From: Achromobacter xylosoxidans
GTDB lineage: Bacteria; Pseudomonadota; Gammaproteobacteria; Burkholderiales; Burkholderiaceae_B
Assembly (NCBI RefSeq): GCF_001457475.1
Contig: NZ_LN831029.1
Location: 4,278,001-4,342,000 of the forward strand
Direction: 5' to 3'
DNA length: 64,000 bases
This document shows positions 55,270 to 62,629 of the stretch, piece after piece. The notes under the pieces were generated by a model. The model was given only the letters and a program-made list of their open reading frames with translations. It made no database searches and had not been told where the DNA came from. The position numbers and the translations under genes are program-made. Numbering within the stretch: position 1 is the stretch's first letter; each line of letters opens with the position of its first letter.

Positions 55270-56241
55270 ATGAACAGATCGATATGCGCGGTCGCGCTGT
55301 CCGCCGCCGCCCTGCTTGCCGGGCCGGCGGTCCACGCCGCCGGCTATCCCACCAAGCCCGTCACGATGATCGTGCCGTTCGTGCCGGGCGGCTCGTCCGA
55401 CATCACCGCGCGCAGCGTCACGCCCGGGCTGACGAAGGCGCTCGGCCAGACCTTCGTGGTCGAGAACAAGCCGGGCGCCAACAGCGCCATCGGCGCGCAG
55501 GCGCTGGCCCGCTCCACGCCCGACGGCTACACCATGATGGTCGGCTCGATCGGCACCTTCGCCATCAACGAGGCGCTGTACAAGAATCTTTCGTACAACC
55601 CCAGCAAGGACTTCGAATACCTGACGCAGGCCGTGCGCAACCCCAACGTGCTGGTGGCCTCGCCGTCGTTCCCGGCCAGCACGGTGGCCGAGTTGGTGGA
55701 CTATGCGAACAAGAATCCGGGCAAAGTGTCGTACGCTTCGTCCGGCACGGGTTCGTCCGACCACCTGTCGGCGGTGATGTTCCGCCAGCGCACGCAGACC
55801 TCGGGCGTGGACGTGCCGTACCGCGGCGGGGGCGCCGCCATCGCCGACCTGATCGGCGGCCAGGTCAACGTGTCGTTCCAGAACCTGGGCGCGGTGCAGA
55901 CCCACATCAAGGCCGGCAAGCTCAAGGCGCTGGCCATCACCGGCGATGCGCGCGCGGCCGATCTGCCGGACGTGCCGACGCTGGCCGAGGCCGGCATCAA
56001 GGACATGGTGGTGTATTCGTGGCAGGGCTTCGCGGTGCCCAAGGGCACCCCGCCGGACGTGGTGCAACAGCTGACCAAGGCCCTGCAGGCCGCCCTGCGC
56101 GACCCGCAGACCGAAAAGACGCTGCAGGGGCTGGGCTTCGAAGTGGTGGCCAACACGCCGCAGCAGTTCAGCGCGTTCCAGCAGGCCGAGGTCAAGCGCT
56201 GGAAGGACGTGATCCAGAAGGCCAACATCCAGCTGGAATAA
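55270..56241 (+). CDS. Bug/TctC-type periplasmic solute receptor (3 of 3)
   Basis: A 323-residue periplasmic receptor with a signal peptide (cleavage near VHA-AGYPTKPV). Family blocks are VTMIVPFVPGGSSDITARSV, TPDGYTMMVGS and DVPYRGGGAAIADLIGG. It follows the previous receptor by 73 bases on the same strand. GGAGA precedes the ATG. An 11-bp GC hairpin follows (56249-56259 with 56271-56281), without a T-run, so the next gene may still be co-transcribed. Confidence 0.9.
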   Translation: MNRSICAVALSAAALLAGPAVHAAGYPTKPVTMIVPFVPGGSSDITARSVTPGLTKALGQTFVVENKPGANSAIGAQALARSTPDGYTMMVGSIGTFAINEALYKNLSYNPSKDFEYLTQAVRNPNVLVASPSFPASTVAELVDYANKNPGKVSYASSGTGSSDHLSAVMFRQRTQTSGVDVPYRGGGAAIADLIGGQVNVSFQNLGAVQTHIKAGKLKALAITGDARAADLPDVPTLAEAGIKDMVVYSWQGFAVPKGTPPDVVQQLTKALQAALRDPQTEKTLQGLGFEVVANTPQQFSAFQQAEVKRWKDVIQKANIQLE

Positions 56242-56248
56242 GGCCGCC

Positions 56249-56281
56249 GGGCGGCGCGGCCGGCGGCCTGCCGCGCCGCCC
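56249..56281 (+). repeat. GC hairpin after the third Bug receptor gene
   Basis: GGGCGGCGCGG (56249-56259) pairs perfectly with CCGCGCCGCCC (56271-56281). It may protect the receptor message 3' end or reduce read-through into the dehydrogenase gene. Confidence 0.5.
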
Positions 56282-56351
56282 GCCCCCTCTCAGCCGGATT
56301 CAAGGCCGGATCAAGTAGCATGAAGGTTTCGCCACCCACCTGTACGACAAC

Positions 56352-57308
56352 ATGACCACCAAGCATCGCATCATCCAGGTCGGCTCGCTGGCCGGCTCGC
56401 CCTCCGCCAACCAGCGCCTCGCGGAGCGCTACGACGTCATCGAGCTCTGGAAGCAGCCCGACCGCAAGGCCGCCCTGGCCGAACTGGGCAAGGGCGTCAC
56501 CGCCGTCGTCACCTCGGCCAACTTCGGCGCCAATGCCGAGCTCATCAACGCCCTGCCCGACCTGAAGGCCATCTGCAGCTGGGGCGTGGGCTACGAGACC
56601 ATCGACGTGCAGGCGGCGCATGCGCGTGGCGTGCAGGTCAGCAACACGCCCGACGTGCTGACCGACTGCGTGGCGGACCTGGCCTGGGGCCTGATGATCG
56701 CCGGCGCCCGCCGCATGGGCCAGGGCGAACGCTTCGTGCGCGCCGGCCAGTGGGGCCAGGTGCATGGCAGCATTCCGCTGGGCCAGCGCGTCAGCGGCAA
56801 GAAGCTCGGCATCGTCGGCCTGGGCCGCATCGGCGAAGCCATCGCCCGCCGCGGCCTCGGCTTCGACATGCAGGTGCGCTATCACAATCGCAGGAAGCGC
56901 GACGACGTCGACTACGGCTACGAGGCCTCGCTGACCGACCTGGCGGCCTGGGCCGATTTCCTGGTCGTGGCCACCGTGGGCGGTCCCGCCACGCGCCACC
57001 TGGTCAACCGCGAGGTGCTGGAAGCGCTTGGCCCGCGCGGCATCATCGTCAACATCGCGCGCGGTCCGGTCATCGACGAGGCCGCGCTGGTGGCCGCGCT
57101 TGAGGCCGGCAAGCTCGGCTGCGCCGCGCTCGACGTGTTCGAGCATGAACCCAAGGTGCCCGAGGCGCTGATCAAGAGCGACCAGGCGGTGCTGCTGCCG
57201 CACATCGGCAGCGCCACGCTGGAGACGCGCCAGGCGATGGAAGACCTGATGCTGGAAAACCTGGCGGCGTATTTCGACACCGGCCGCGTGATCACGCCGG
57301 TGGACTGA
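56352..57308 (+). CDS. D-2-hydroxyacid dehydrogenase (glyoxylate/hydroxypyruvate reductase type)
   Basis: A 318-residue NAD(P)-dependent enzyme. The dinucleotide motif is GLGRIG (156-161). The catalytic triad is visible: arginine in VNIARGP, glutamate in DVFEHEP and histidine in LPHIGSAT. NRRKR after the second strand of the cofactor fold suggests NADPH preference. In this region it could reduce tartronate semialdehyde, hydroxypyruvate or glyoxylate formed downstream of GarL; this is inference. The ribosome-binding site is weak. Confidence 0.87.
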   Translation: MTTKHRIIQVGSLAGSPSANQRLAERYDVIELWKQPDRKAALAELGKGVTAVVTSANFGANAELINALPDLKAICSWGVGYETIDVQAAHARGVQVSNTPDVLTDCVADLAWGLMIAGARRMGQGERFVRAGQWGQVHGSIPLGQRVSGKKLGIVGLGRIGEAIARRGLGFDMQVRYHNRRKRDDVDYGYEASLTDLAAWADFLVVATVGGPATRHLVNREVLEALGPRGIIVNIARGPVIDEAALVAALEAGKLGCAALDVFEHEPKVPEALIKSDQAVLLPHIGSATLETRQAMEDLMLENLAAYFDTGRVITPVD

Positions 57309-57400
57309 CGACGCGGGCGGGAACGGCGGCGCGGCCAGCGCCGTCGGCGCCCACGCAAGTGGCTCGAATACGGGCAACACAAACGCAGGCAATACAAACG

Positions 57401-57434
57401 AAAAAGCCTCCCGGCGCCCATACCGAGAGGCTTT
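57401..57434. terminator. Terminator between the hydroxyacid dehydrogenase gene and the small exported protein gene
   Basis: AAAGCCTC (57403-57410) pairs with GAGGCTTT (57427-57434) around a 16-base loop. On the minus strand it runs into TTTTTCGTTT; the plus-strand tail is short. Confidence 0.7.
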
Positions 57435-57510
57435 CGACTTCCAGGTCCGAAAACCCGTCCGTCGTGCAAAGGAACTGCCAGACCTCGCGGTCCGATGCTG
57501 CGTGACTGCC

Positions 57511-57750
57511 TTACTTCGCGGGCGCCGTGGCGGTACCCGATTTGTCCATCTTGGCGGCGCCCGATTTCTCGGTGCCCTGCTTGGCGGACGTTTTGTCGGA
57601 CTTGTGATGCTTGTGCTGCGCCTGGGTCTTGGTTTCGCCCGACTTGGTCGTGGCATCGGCGCCCGCCGCGAACGCCGAAGGCGCGGCGGCAAGGCCGAGG
57701 CACAAGGCCGAAGTGGACAGGAACGCAGCGATACGGGAGTGGGTCGTCAT
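57511..57750 (-). CDS. Small exported Lys/Thr/His-rich protein, function unknown
   Basis: A 79-residue protein with a clear signal peptide (MTTHSRIAAFLSTSALCLGL..., cleavage near AFA-AGA). The mature part is about 50 residues and almost lacks hydrophobic residues (SGETKTQAQHKHHKSDKTS). It is likely disordered and periplasmic. Similar small charged exported proteins include acid-shock types, but I do not recognise this one. The ATG at 57748-57750 has AGGAG eight bases upstream; 25 further codons upstream are open but lack a ribosome site. It is monocistronic with a terminator after it. Confidence 0.75.
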   Translation of the reverse strand: MTTHSRIAAFLSTSALCLGLAAAPSAFAAGADATTKSGETKTQAQHKHHKSDKTSAKQGTEKSGAAKMDKSGTATAPAK

Positions 57751-57950
57751 TACATGAACTCCTAATGGTGAAGGCCCGGGGCTGGCCCCTGGCCTTTCCG
57801 ACACGGGGCGGCAACATCGCCGCATGACCCGTACTCCGTTGGAACCGGCGCCCCGCCGAAGGTTCAGCGCGCCGCGGGAAATTTTCGCGCCCTTTCCGAC
57901 GTTAACGCTTCGTCATGGGATCGTGACAATCGACTCCCGGCGAGCGGCGC

Positions 57951-58724
57951 TCAGCTTTCAAATACCAACAGCGCCACGGTGGCGAACAGCATCGCCGCGA
58001 AGCTGGCTCTCAGCTTGCGTTCAGGCAGACGATAGGCCAGCCGCACGCCGACCGGCACGAACAGCAGGCTGCCCGCCGCCAGCGGCAGGCCCACCAGCCA
58101 GTCGGCCTGGCCGGCCCATGAGTACGTCACCAGCGCCACCGCGGAACCCGGGATCACCATGCACAGCGCCAGCGCCTGCGCGGTGGTCTGCGGCAGCCGG
58201 AACACCGTGGTGATGATGGGCACCGCCAACACCGCGCCACCGACGCCGAAGAAGCCGCCCAGCGTGCCGCACAGCACGCCCAGCGCGGTGGCGCGGCGCG
58301 GCGTGAACACCGGGGCGTTGCCGCCGGCCCTGGGCGCGCGCCGGGCGCGGCCGGCGCGCCAGGTCTGCCAGGCGTAGAACAGCGCGATGAAGAACAGGAA
58401 CACGGCGAAGCTCAGGCGCAACACGCCCGAATCGATGCCCAGCGCCAGCCGCGCGCCGACCCAGGTGAACACCACCGCGCCGCCCGCGCCCGCCAGCGCC
58501 ACGCGGCGGTCGATGCGGGTCTGCTGGTTGTACTTGCGCACCGCCATCATGATGGTGGGCAGCACCATGATCAGCGCGGTGCCCTGCGCCAGCTGCTGCG
58601 ACATGCCCATCAGCAGCACCAGCGCCGGAATCGCGATCATGCCGCCGCCGATGCCCAGCACGCCGCCCATGAAGCCAATGAGGCACCCCGCGCCCAGGCA
58701 CAGGGCGATCAGCAACAGACTCAC
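57951..58724 (-). CDS. TauE/SafE family permease (TSUP)
   Basis: A 257-residue inner-membrane protein with about eight hydrophobic segments in two similar halves. Each half has the family glycine motif (FMGGVLGIGGGMIAIPAL and GTLGGFFGVGGAVLAVP). Relatives export sulfite, sulfoacetate or other anions; the substrate is not known here. The start is GTG 58722-58724 with GGGAG six bases upstream, 12 bases after the radA stop, so it is probably co-transcribed with radA. Confidence 0.87.
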   Translation of the reverse strand: MSLLLIALCLGAGCLIGFMGGVLGIGGGMIAIPALVLLMGMSQQLAQGTALIMVLPTIMMAVRKYNQQTRIDRRVALAGAGGAVVFTWVGARLALGIDSGVLRLSFAVFLFFIALFYAWQTWRAGRARRAPRAGGNAPVFTPRRATALGVLCGTLGGFFGVGGAVLAVPIITTVFRLPQTTAQALALCMVIPGSAVALVTYSWAGQADWLVGLPLAAGSLLFVPVGVRLAYRLPERKLRASFAAMLFATVALLVFES

Positions 58725-58736
58725 GTGAGGCTCCCG

Positions 58737-60101
58737 TCAGCGCAGCTTGTCGAGCGCGGCGTCGAGCCGGTCCACCGCCCAGATCTCCAGCCCCTCGATG
58801 GGCTGGCGCGGCGCATTGGCCTTGGGGATGAGCGCGATCGAGAAGCCCAGCTTGGCGGCTTCGCGCAGGCGTTCCTGGCCGCGCGGCGCGGGCCGGATCT
58901 CGCCCGCCAGGCCGACTTCGCCGAAGGCGATCAGCCCGCGCGGCAGGGGCCGGTCGCGCAGCGACGACATGATGGCCAGCAGCACCGGCAGGTCGGCCGC
59001 GGGCTCGGTGATGCGCACCCCGCCCACGGCGTTGACGAACACGTCCTGGTCGAAGGTCGAGACGCCGGCATGGCGGTGCAGCACCGCCAGCAGCATCGCC
59101 AGGCGGTTGCCCTCCAGGCCGACCGTCAGGCGGCGCGGATTGGGCGCGTGGGAACTGTCCACCAGCGCCTGGATCTCGACCAGCAGCGGACGGGTGCCCT
59201 CCTGCGTGGCCATTACGCAGGAGCCGGCCACCTGCTGCTCGTGCTGCGACAGGAACAGCGCCGACGGGTTGGCCACGCCGCGCAGGCCGCGGTCGGTCAT
59301 GGCGAACACGCCCAGCTCGTTGACCGCGCCGAAGCGGTTCTTGAAGGCGCGCACCAGGCGGAACGACGAGTGCGTGTCGCCCTCGAAGTACAGCACCGTA
59401 TCAACGATGTGTTCGAGCACGCGCGGTCCGGCCAGCGCGCCGTCCTTGGTGACGTGGCCGATCATGACGATGGCGATGCCGGTCTGCTTGGCCAGGCGCG
59501 TCAATTGCGCGGCGCACTCGCGCACCTGCGACACCGAGCCGGGCGCGGCGGTCAGTTCGCCGCTGTAGAGGGTCTGGATCGAGTCGATCACGGCCACGCT
59601 GGGCTTCTGCTCGGACACCGCCGCCTGGATCGCCTCCAGGCGGATTTCCGCCAGCAGGTTGACGTTGCCGGTCTGCAAACCCAGCCGGCGCGCGCGCAAC
59701 GCCACTTGCTCGGCCGATTCCTCGCCCGTGACATAAAGCACGTTGGTGCTTTCCGAGAGCGACGCCAGCGCCTGCAGCAGCAGGGTCGACTTGCCGATGC
59801 CGGGATCGCCGCCGATCAGCACCACGGCGCCGGCCACCAGGCCGCCGCCCAGCACGCGGTCGAATTCCTCCAGCCCGGTGGGGGTACGCGGGGTTTCGCG
59901 CGCCTCGATCTCGGACAGGCTGCGCACGGGGCTGCTGGAGGCCAGCGGCGCGTAGCGGTGCGAGGCGGCCGCCGCGGGCACGGACGATTCGACGGTTTCT
60001 TCCAGAGTGTTCCAGGCATTGCAGTGCGGACACTTGCCTTGCCATTTCGGGGTGGTGCCGCCGCATTCGGCGCACACGTATACGGTTCGGGTCTTGGCCA
60101 T
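58737..60101 (-). CDS. radA: DNA repair protein RadA (Sms)
   Basis: A 454-residue branch-migration ATPase that processes recombination intermediates. The N-terminal zinc finger is CAECGG...CPHC (about 9-31). Walker A is GGDPGIGKSTLLLQ, the RadA-specific KNRFG motif is in FKNRFGAVNELG and the C-terminal domain is Lon-protease-like. The start ATG 60099-60101 (MAKTRTVYVCAECGG) matches the family; 25 codons upstream are open but unrelated. It heads a two-gene unit with the TauE-type permease. Confidence 0.95.
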   Translation of the reverse strand: MAKTRTVYVCAECGGTTPKWQGKCPHCNAWNTLEETVESSVPAAAASHRYAPLASSSPVRSLSEIEARETPRTPTGLEEFDRVLGGGLVAGAVVLIGGDPGIGKSTLLLQALASLSESTNVLYVTGEESAEQVALRARRLGLQTGNVNLLAEIRLEAIQAAVSEQKPSVAVIDSIQTLYSGELTAAPGSVSQVRECAAQLTRLAKQTGIAIVMIGHVTKDGALAGPRVLEHIVDTVLYFEGDTHSSFRLVRAFKNRFGAVNELGVFAMTDRGLRGVANPSALFLSQHEQQVAGSCVMATQEGTRPLLVEIQALVDSSHAPNPRRLTVGLEGNRLAMLLAVLHRHAGVSTFDQDVFVNAVGGVRITEPAADLPVLLAIMSSLRDRPLPRGLIAFGEVGLAGEIRPAPRGQERLREAAKLGFSIALIPKANAPRQPIEGLEIWAVDRLDAALDKLR

Positions 60102-60532
60102 GGGCGCAAGTTTACCGGCAGCAGGCGGGTCGCGGGGTCGCCGGCGCGCGGCCGCGACACCGCTTTTCCAGCCCATTTGGCCCCATGCCGGTGCATACCG
60201 CTTTCAATCTGCTTGCAGAAACAGGGACGCCATGCAGTTACACCATGCAAACACAAGAAATTCACTGGCAGATTTCTGCAAATCGCGCATAATCACCGGT
60301 TGATGCGCAATGTTGAACCGCCGGTTATATGGCGGCATACCCGGCGCCGCCGTCCACCCCGACGGCACGACGGAAATCGCGGCGCATTGCAAGCTGTCGG
60401 CCGTGCATGCGGCCACCTAAACCGGAACACGACCCCCAGCCTGGACGAGATCGCCGGACCACCGGCGCGGCGCGGGCAAAGGTCAAACGCGCATGCGCCC
60501 TGCCACCAGGCGCCTGCGCGAGGAGTACGCGC
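60102..60532 (+). other. 431-base intergenic region between radA and the unknown membrane protein gene
   Basis: It contains the radA upstream region (minus strand) and a possible plus-strand promoter, CTGGCA (60265-60270), 17 bases, CATAAT (60288-60293). The plus frame leading into the gene at 60533 is open from 60329 but encodes an Arg/Pro-rich stretch without family features. I see nothing else certain. Confidence 0.5.
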
Positions 60533-61177
60533 ATGAGCATTGCCTATCGCCCCCCCTTCGACGAAGACGACGAACTGGATTTGCGCGCCGTGTATCGCAA
60601 GCCCAGGACCGGCGGCAGCCCCGAACTGGACGCGGCCGTGCGCCGCACCTGGCATCCCGGCCACAGTTGGCATCCGGGCTGGGCCGCGGCCGCCTGCGCG
60701 GCGCTGGTGGCCGGCCTGTTCGCCTGGACCGACATGCGCGAAAACGCCGAGATGATCGACATGACGCCGCAACTGGCCGTGTCGCAGGAAGCCGAGGCCA
60801 GCCCCGAACGCGCGCCGGCACCGCGCCTGGTGGGCACCGACGCGCCCGCGCCGCAGCAGGCGGCCGCCCCGGAAATCCAGCGCGCCGCGCAACCGCCGGC
60901 CGAGTCGCAAGCCAACGTCCCGCCCCAGCTGGCCACGGCCGAGCCGGCGCCCCAGGCGGCGGCGCTGGAGCCCGCGGCCGAACAAACCGCCAGCGCCGAG
61001 CCCGTTGCCTTCAGCGACCAGGACATCGAGGCGCGCGTGGCGCACATCCGTGCCTTGATGCAGGACGATCAGCAGGAAGACGCCGTGGCCGCGCTGCGTG
61101 AACTGCAGCAAGGCGCGCCAGACCTGACGCTGCCCGACGACCTGCAGGAACTGGCGCAGCAGAACCCGGCTTCCTGA
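60533..61177 (+). CDS. Single-pass membrane protein of unknown function
   Basis: A 214-residue protein. The acidic N-terminus (MSIAYRPPFDEDDELDLRAVYRK) would be cytoplasmic. One membrane helix lies at about 60-75 (WAAAACAALVAGLFAW). Then comes a long Ala/Pro/Glu-rich, probably disordered, linker (about 85-160) and a C-terminal helical segment (IEARVAHIRALMQDDQQEDAVAALRELQQ) that resembles a tetratricopeptide-like or anti-parallel helix pair. The start ATG 60533 has GAGGAG seven bases upstream. I do not recognise the family. A strong 11-bp hairpin follows (61205-61231). Confidence 0.7.
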   Translation: MSIAYRPPFDEDDELDLRAVYRKPRTGGSPELDAAVRRTWHPGHSWHPGWAAAACAALVAGLFAWTDMRENAEMIDMTPQLAVSQEAEASPERAPAPRLVGTDAPAPQQAAAPEIQRAAQPPAESQANVPPQLATAEPAPQAAALEPAAEQTASAEPVAFSDQDIEARVAHIRALMQDDQQEDAVAALRELQQGAPDLTLPDDLQELAQQNPAS

Positions 61178-61204
61178 CCCTTTTTTCCTTCCCCCGTTCG
61201 TTTG

Positions 61205-61231
61205 CCAGGCCCGCGCCCGTCGCGGGCCTGG
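61205..61231 (+). repeat. 11-bp hairpin before hpaR
   Basis: CCAGGCCCGCG (61205-61215), loop CCCGT, CGCGGGCCTGG (61221-61231). Its tail lacks Ts. It separates the unknown gene from hpaR. Confidence 0.55.
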
Positions 61232-61290
61232 ACGTTGATGTCCCCGGAAATCAAACAGAAAAAGAACGGCTTCTTGCTAACATAGCCGCC

Positions 61291-61737
61291 ATGAGTCCCA
61301 GCTTCCACCACCGCAACCTCCCCCACCTGCTGCTTTACGCGCGCGAAACCCTGATGGCGCATTTCCGCCCCATCCTGCATGCCGCCGGCGTCACCGAGCA
61401 GCAATGGCGGGTGTTGCGCACCCTGAGCGAAGTGGGCGCGATGGAGCCCAACCAGATCGCCCGCAGTTGCCAGATCCTCAGCCCCAGCCTGACGCGCATG
61501 CTGGCGGGCATGGAGGAACAGGGCCTGATCAAGCGGGTGCGTTCGAGCGCGGACCAGCGGCGCCAGGAGATTTCCCTGACGCCCAAGAGCAACAAGCTGA
61601 TCGACCGCATGCGTCCGCAAGTGGACGCCAAGTACCAGGAAATCGAAGACCGGATCGGCAAGGAATTGCTCGAGCGCCTGTACACCGACGTCGACGCGAT
61701 GGTCGAGCTGATCAAGCGCGACCCCGCCTCGGAATGA
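61291..61737 (+). CDS. hpaR: HpaR, MarR-family regulator of homoprotocatechuate degradation
   Basis: A 148-residue winged-helix repressor. The N-terminus HHRNLPHLLLYARETLMAHFRPIL and the HTH stretch EPNQIARSCQILSPSLTRML are typical of HpaR. The wing contains RSSADQRRQEISLT. It faces hpaD, with one base between the two stop codons. It would control the hpa genes in response to hydroxyphenylacetates. No ribosome site is visible before the ATG; a -10-like TAACAT ends seven bases upstream, so the message may be leaderless. Confidence 0.9.
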   Translation: MSPSFHHRNLPHLLLYARETLMAHFRPILHAAGVTEQQWRVLRTLSEVGAMEPNQIARSCQILSPSLTRMLAGMEEQGLIKRVRSSADQRRQEISLTPKSNKLIDRMRPQVDAKYQEIEDRIGKELLERLYTDVDAMVELIKRDPASE

Positions 61738-61738
61738 A

Positions 61739-62590
61739 TCAGTCGGGCACGGGCAGGATGGCGTTGATCTGCCCCGTGCCCGAACTGGTGAAGTAGTCGG
61801 TGACGATCTCGGCCGGCCGGTCGTAGGCGTCCCAGCCCAACAATCCCAGCAGCATGGCGGTGTCATGCATGCCGCCCTCGCCCACGCACAGCTCGGCGTA
61901 TTCCGGCAGCATGGCGCAGAAGGTCTTCCAGTCGCCCTGGCGCCACAGGTCCACCACGCGCAGGTCGACCTGGCGGTAGAACTCGCGGCTGATCTGGTGC
62001 ATGGCGGCCTCGGGGCTGCCGTTATCGTTGAAGCGGTGCGACAACGAGCCGCTGGCCAGCACCGCCACGCGGCTGTCGCTCTGCTCGATGGCTTGCCGCA
62101 GGGCCGCGCCGAAGCGACGGCTGTCGTCCAACGCGTGCCAGGCGCACCAGGCCGCCACCGACACCACCTTGAAGCGGTCGTCGCCATTCATGTAGCGCAT
62201 CGGCACCAGCGTGCCGTATTCCAGTTCGAGGCTGGCGATCTCGTGCGCGCGGGCAGGCACGCCGGCGGCGCCGGCGCATTCGGCGATGCGCCGCCCCAGC
62301 GCCGGATCGCCGCGGTAGGCGTAGTCCATGTCCTTGATGAAGTGCGGCAGTTCGTTGCTGGTGTAGCGGCCGGCGAAGCGTTCGTTGCAGTTGATGTGGT
62401 AGCCGGCGTTCACCAGCCAGTGCACGTCCAGCACCACCAGCGTGTCGACGTCCAGGTCGCGGCAACGCTGGCCAATGCGGCGATGGCCCTCGATGGCGGC
62501 CTCGCGGCAACCGTGATGGCGGCCGGGCATTTCAGATAGATACATGGACGGCACATGCGTTACCTTGGCCGCCAGCGCGAGCTTGCCCAT
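61739..62590 (-). CDS. hpaD: 3,4-dihydroxyphenylacetate 2,3-dioxygenase
   Basis: A 283-residue class III (LigB-type) extradiol dioxygenase that opens the ring of homoprotocatechuate. Metal-ligand candidates are the histidines in PGRHHGC (near 24-26) and DVHWLVNAGYH (near 57), with the glutamate in LELEYGTLVP. The C-terminal motif VGEGGMHDTAMLLGLLGWD fits the family. The product goes to HpaE, encoded 39 bases upstream on the same strand. Confidence 0.93.
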   Translation of the reverse strand: MGKLALAAKVTHVPSMYLSEMPGRHHGCREAAIEGHRRIGQRCRDLDVDTLVVLDVHWLVNAGYHINCNERFAGRYTSNELPHFIKDMDYAYRGDPALGRRIAECAGAAGVPARAHEIASLELEYGTLVPMRYMNGDDRFKVVSVAAWCAWHALDDSRRFGAALRQAIEQSDSRVAVLASGSLSHRFNDNGSPEAAMHQISREFYRQVDLRVVDLWRQGDWKTFCAMLPEYAELCVGEGGMHDTAMLLGLLGWDAYDRPAEIVTDYFTSSGTGQINAILPVPD

Positions 62591-62629
62591 GATGCTTGTC
62601 TCCTGTTGTTCTCGGTATCCGGGCGTCCT

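Noticed and set aside
60329..60532. N-terminal extension of the unknown membrane protein
   Set aside because: The open frame is Arg/Pro-rich with no ribosome site, while ATG 60533 has GAGGAG at proper distance.
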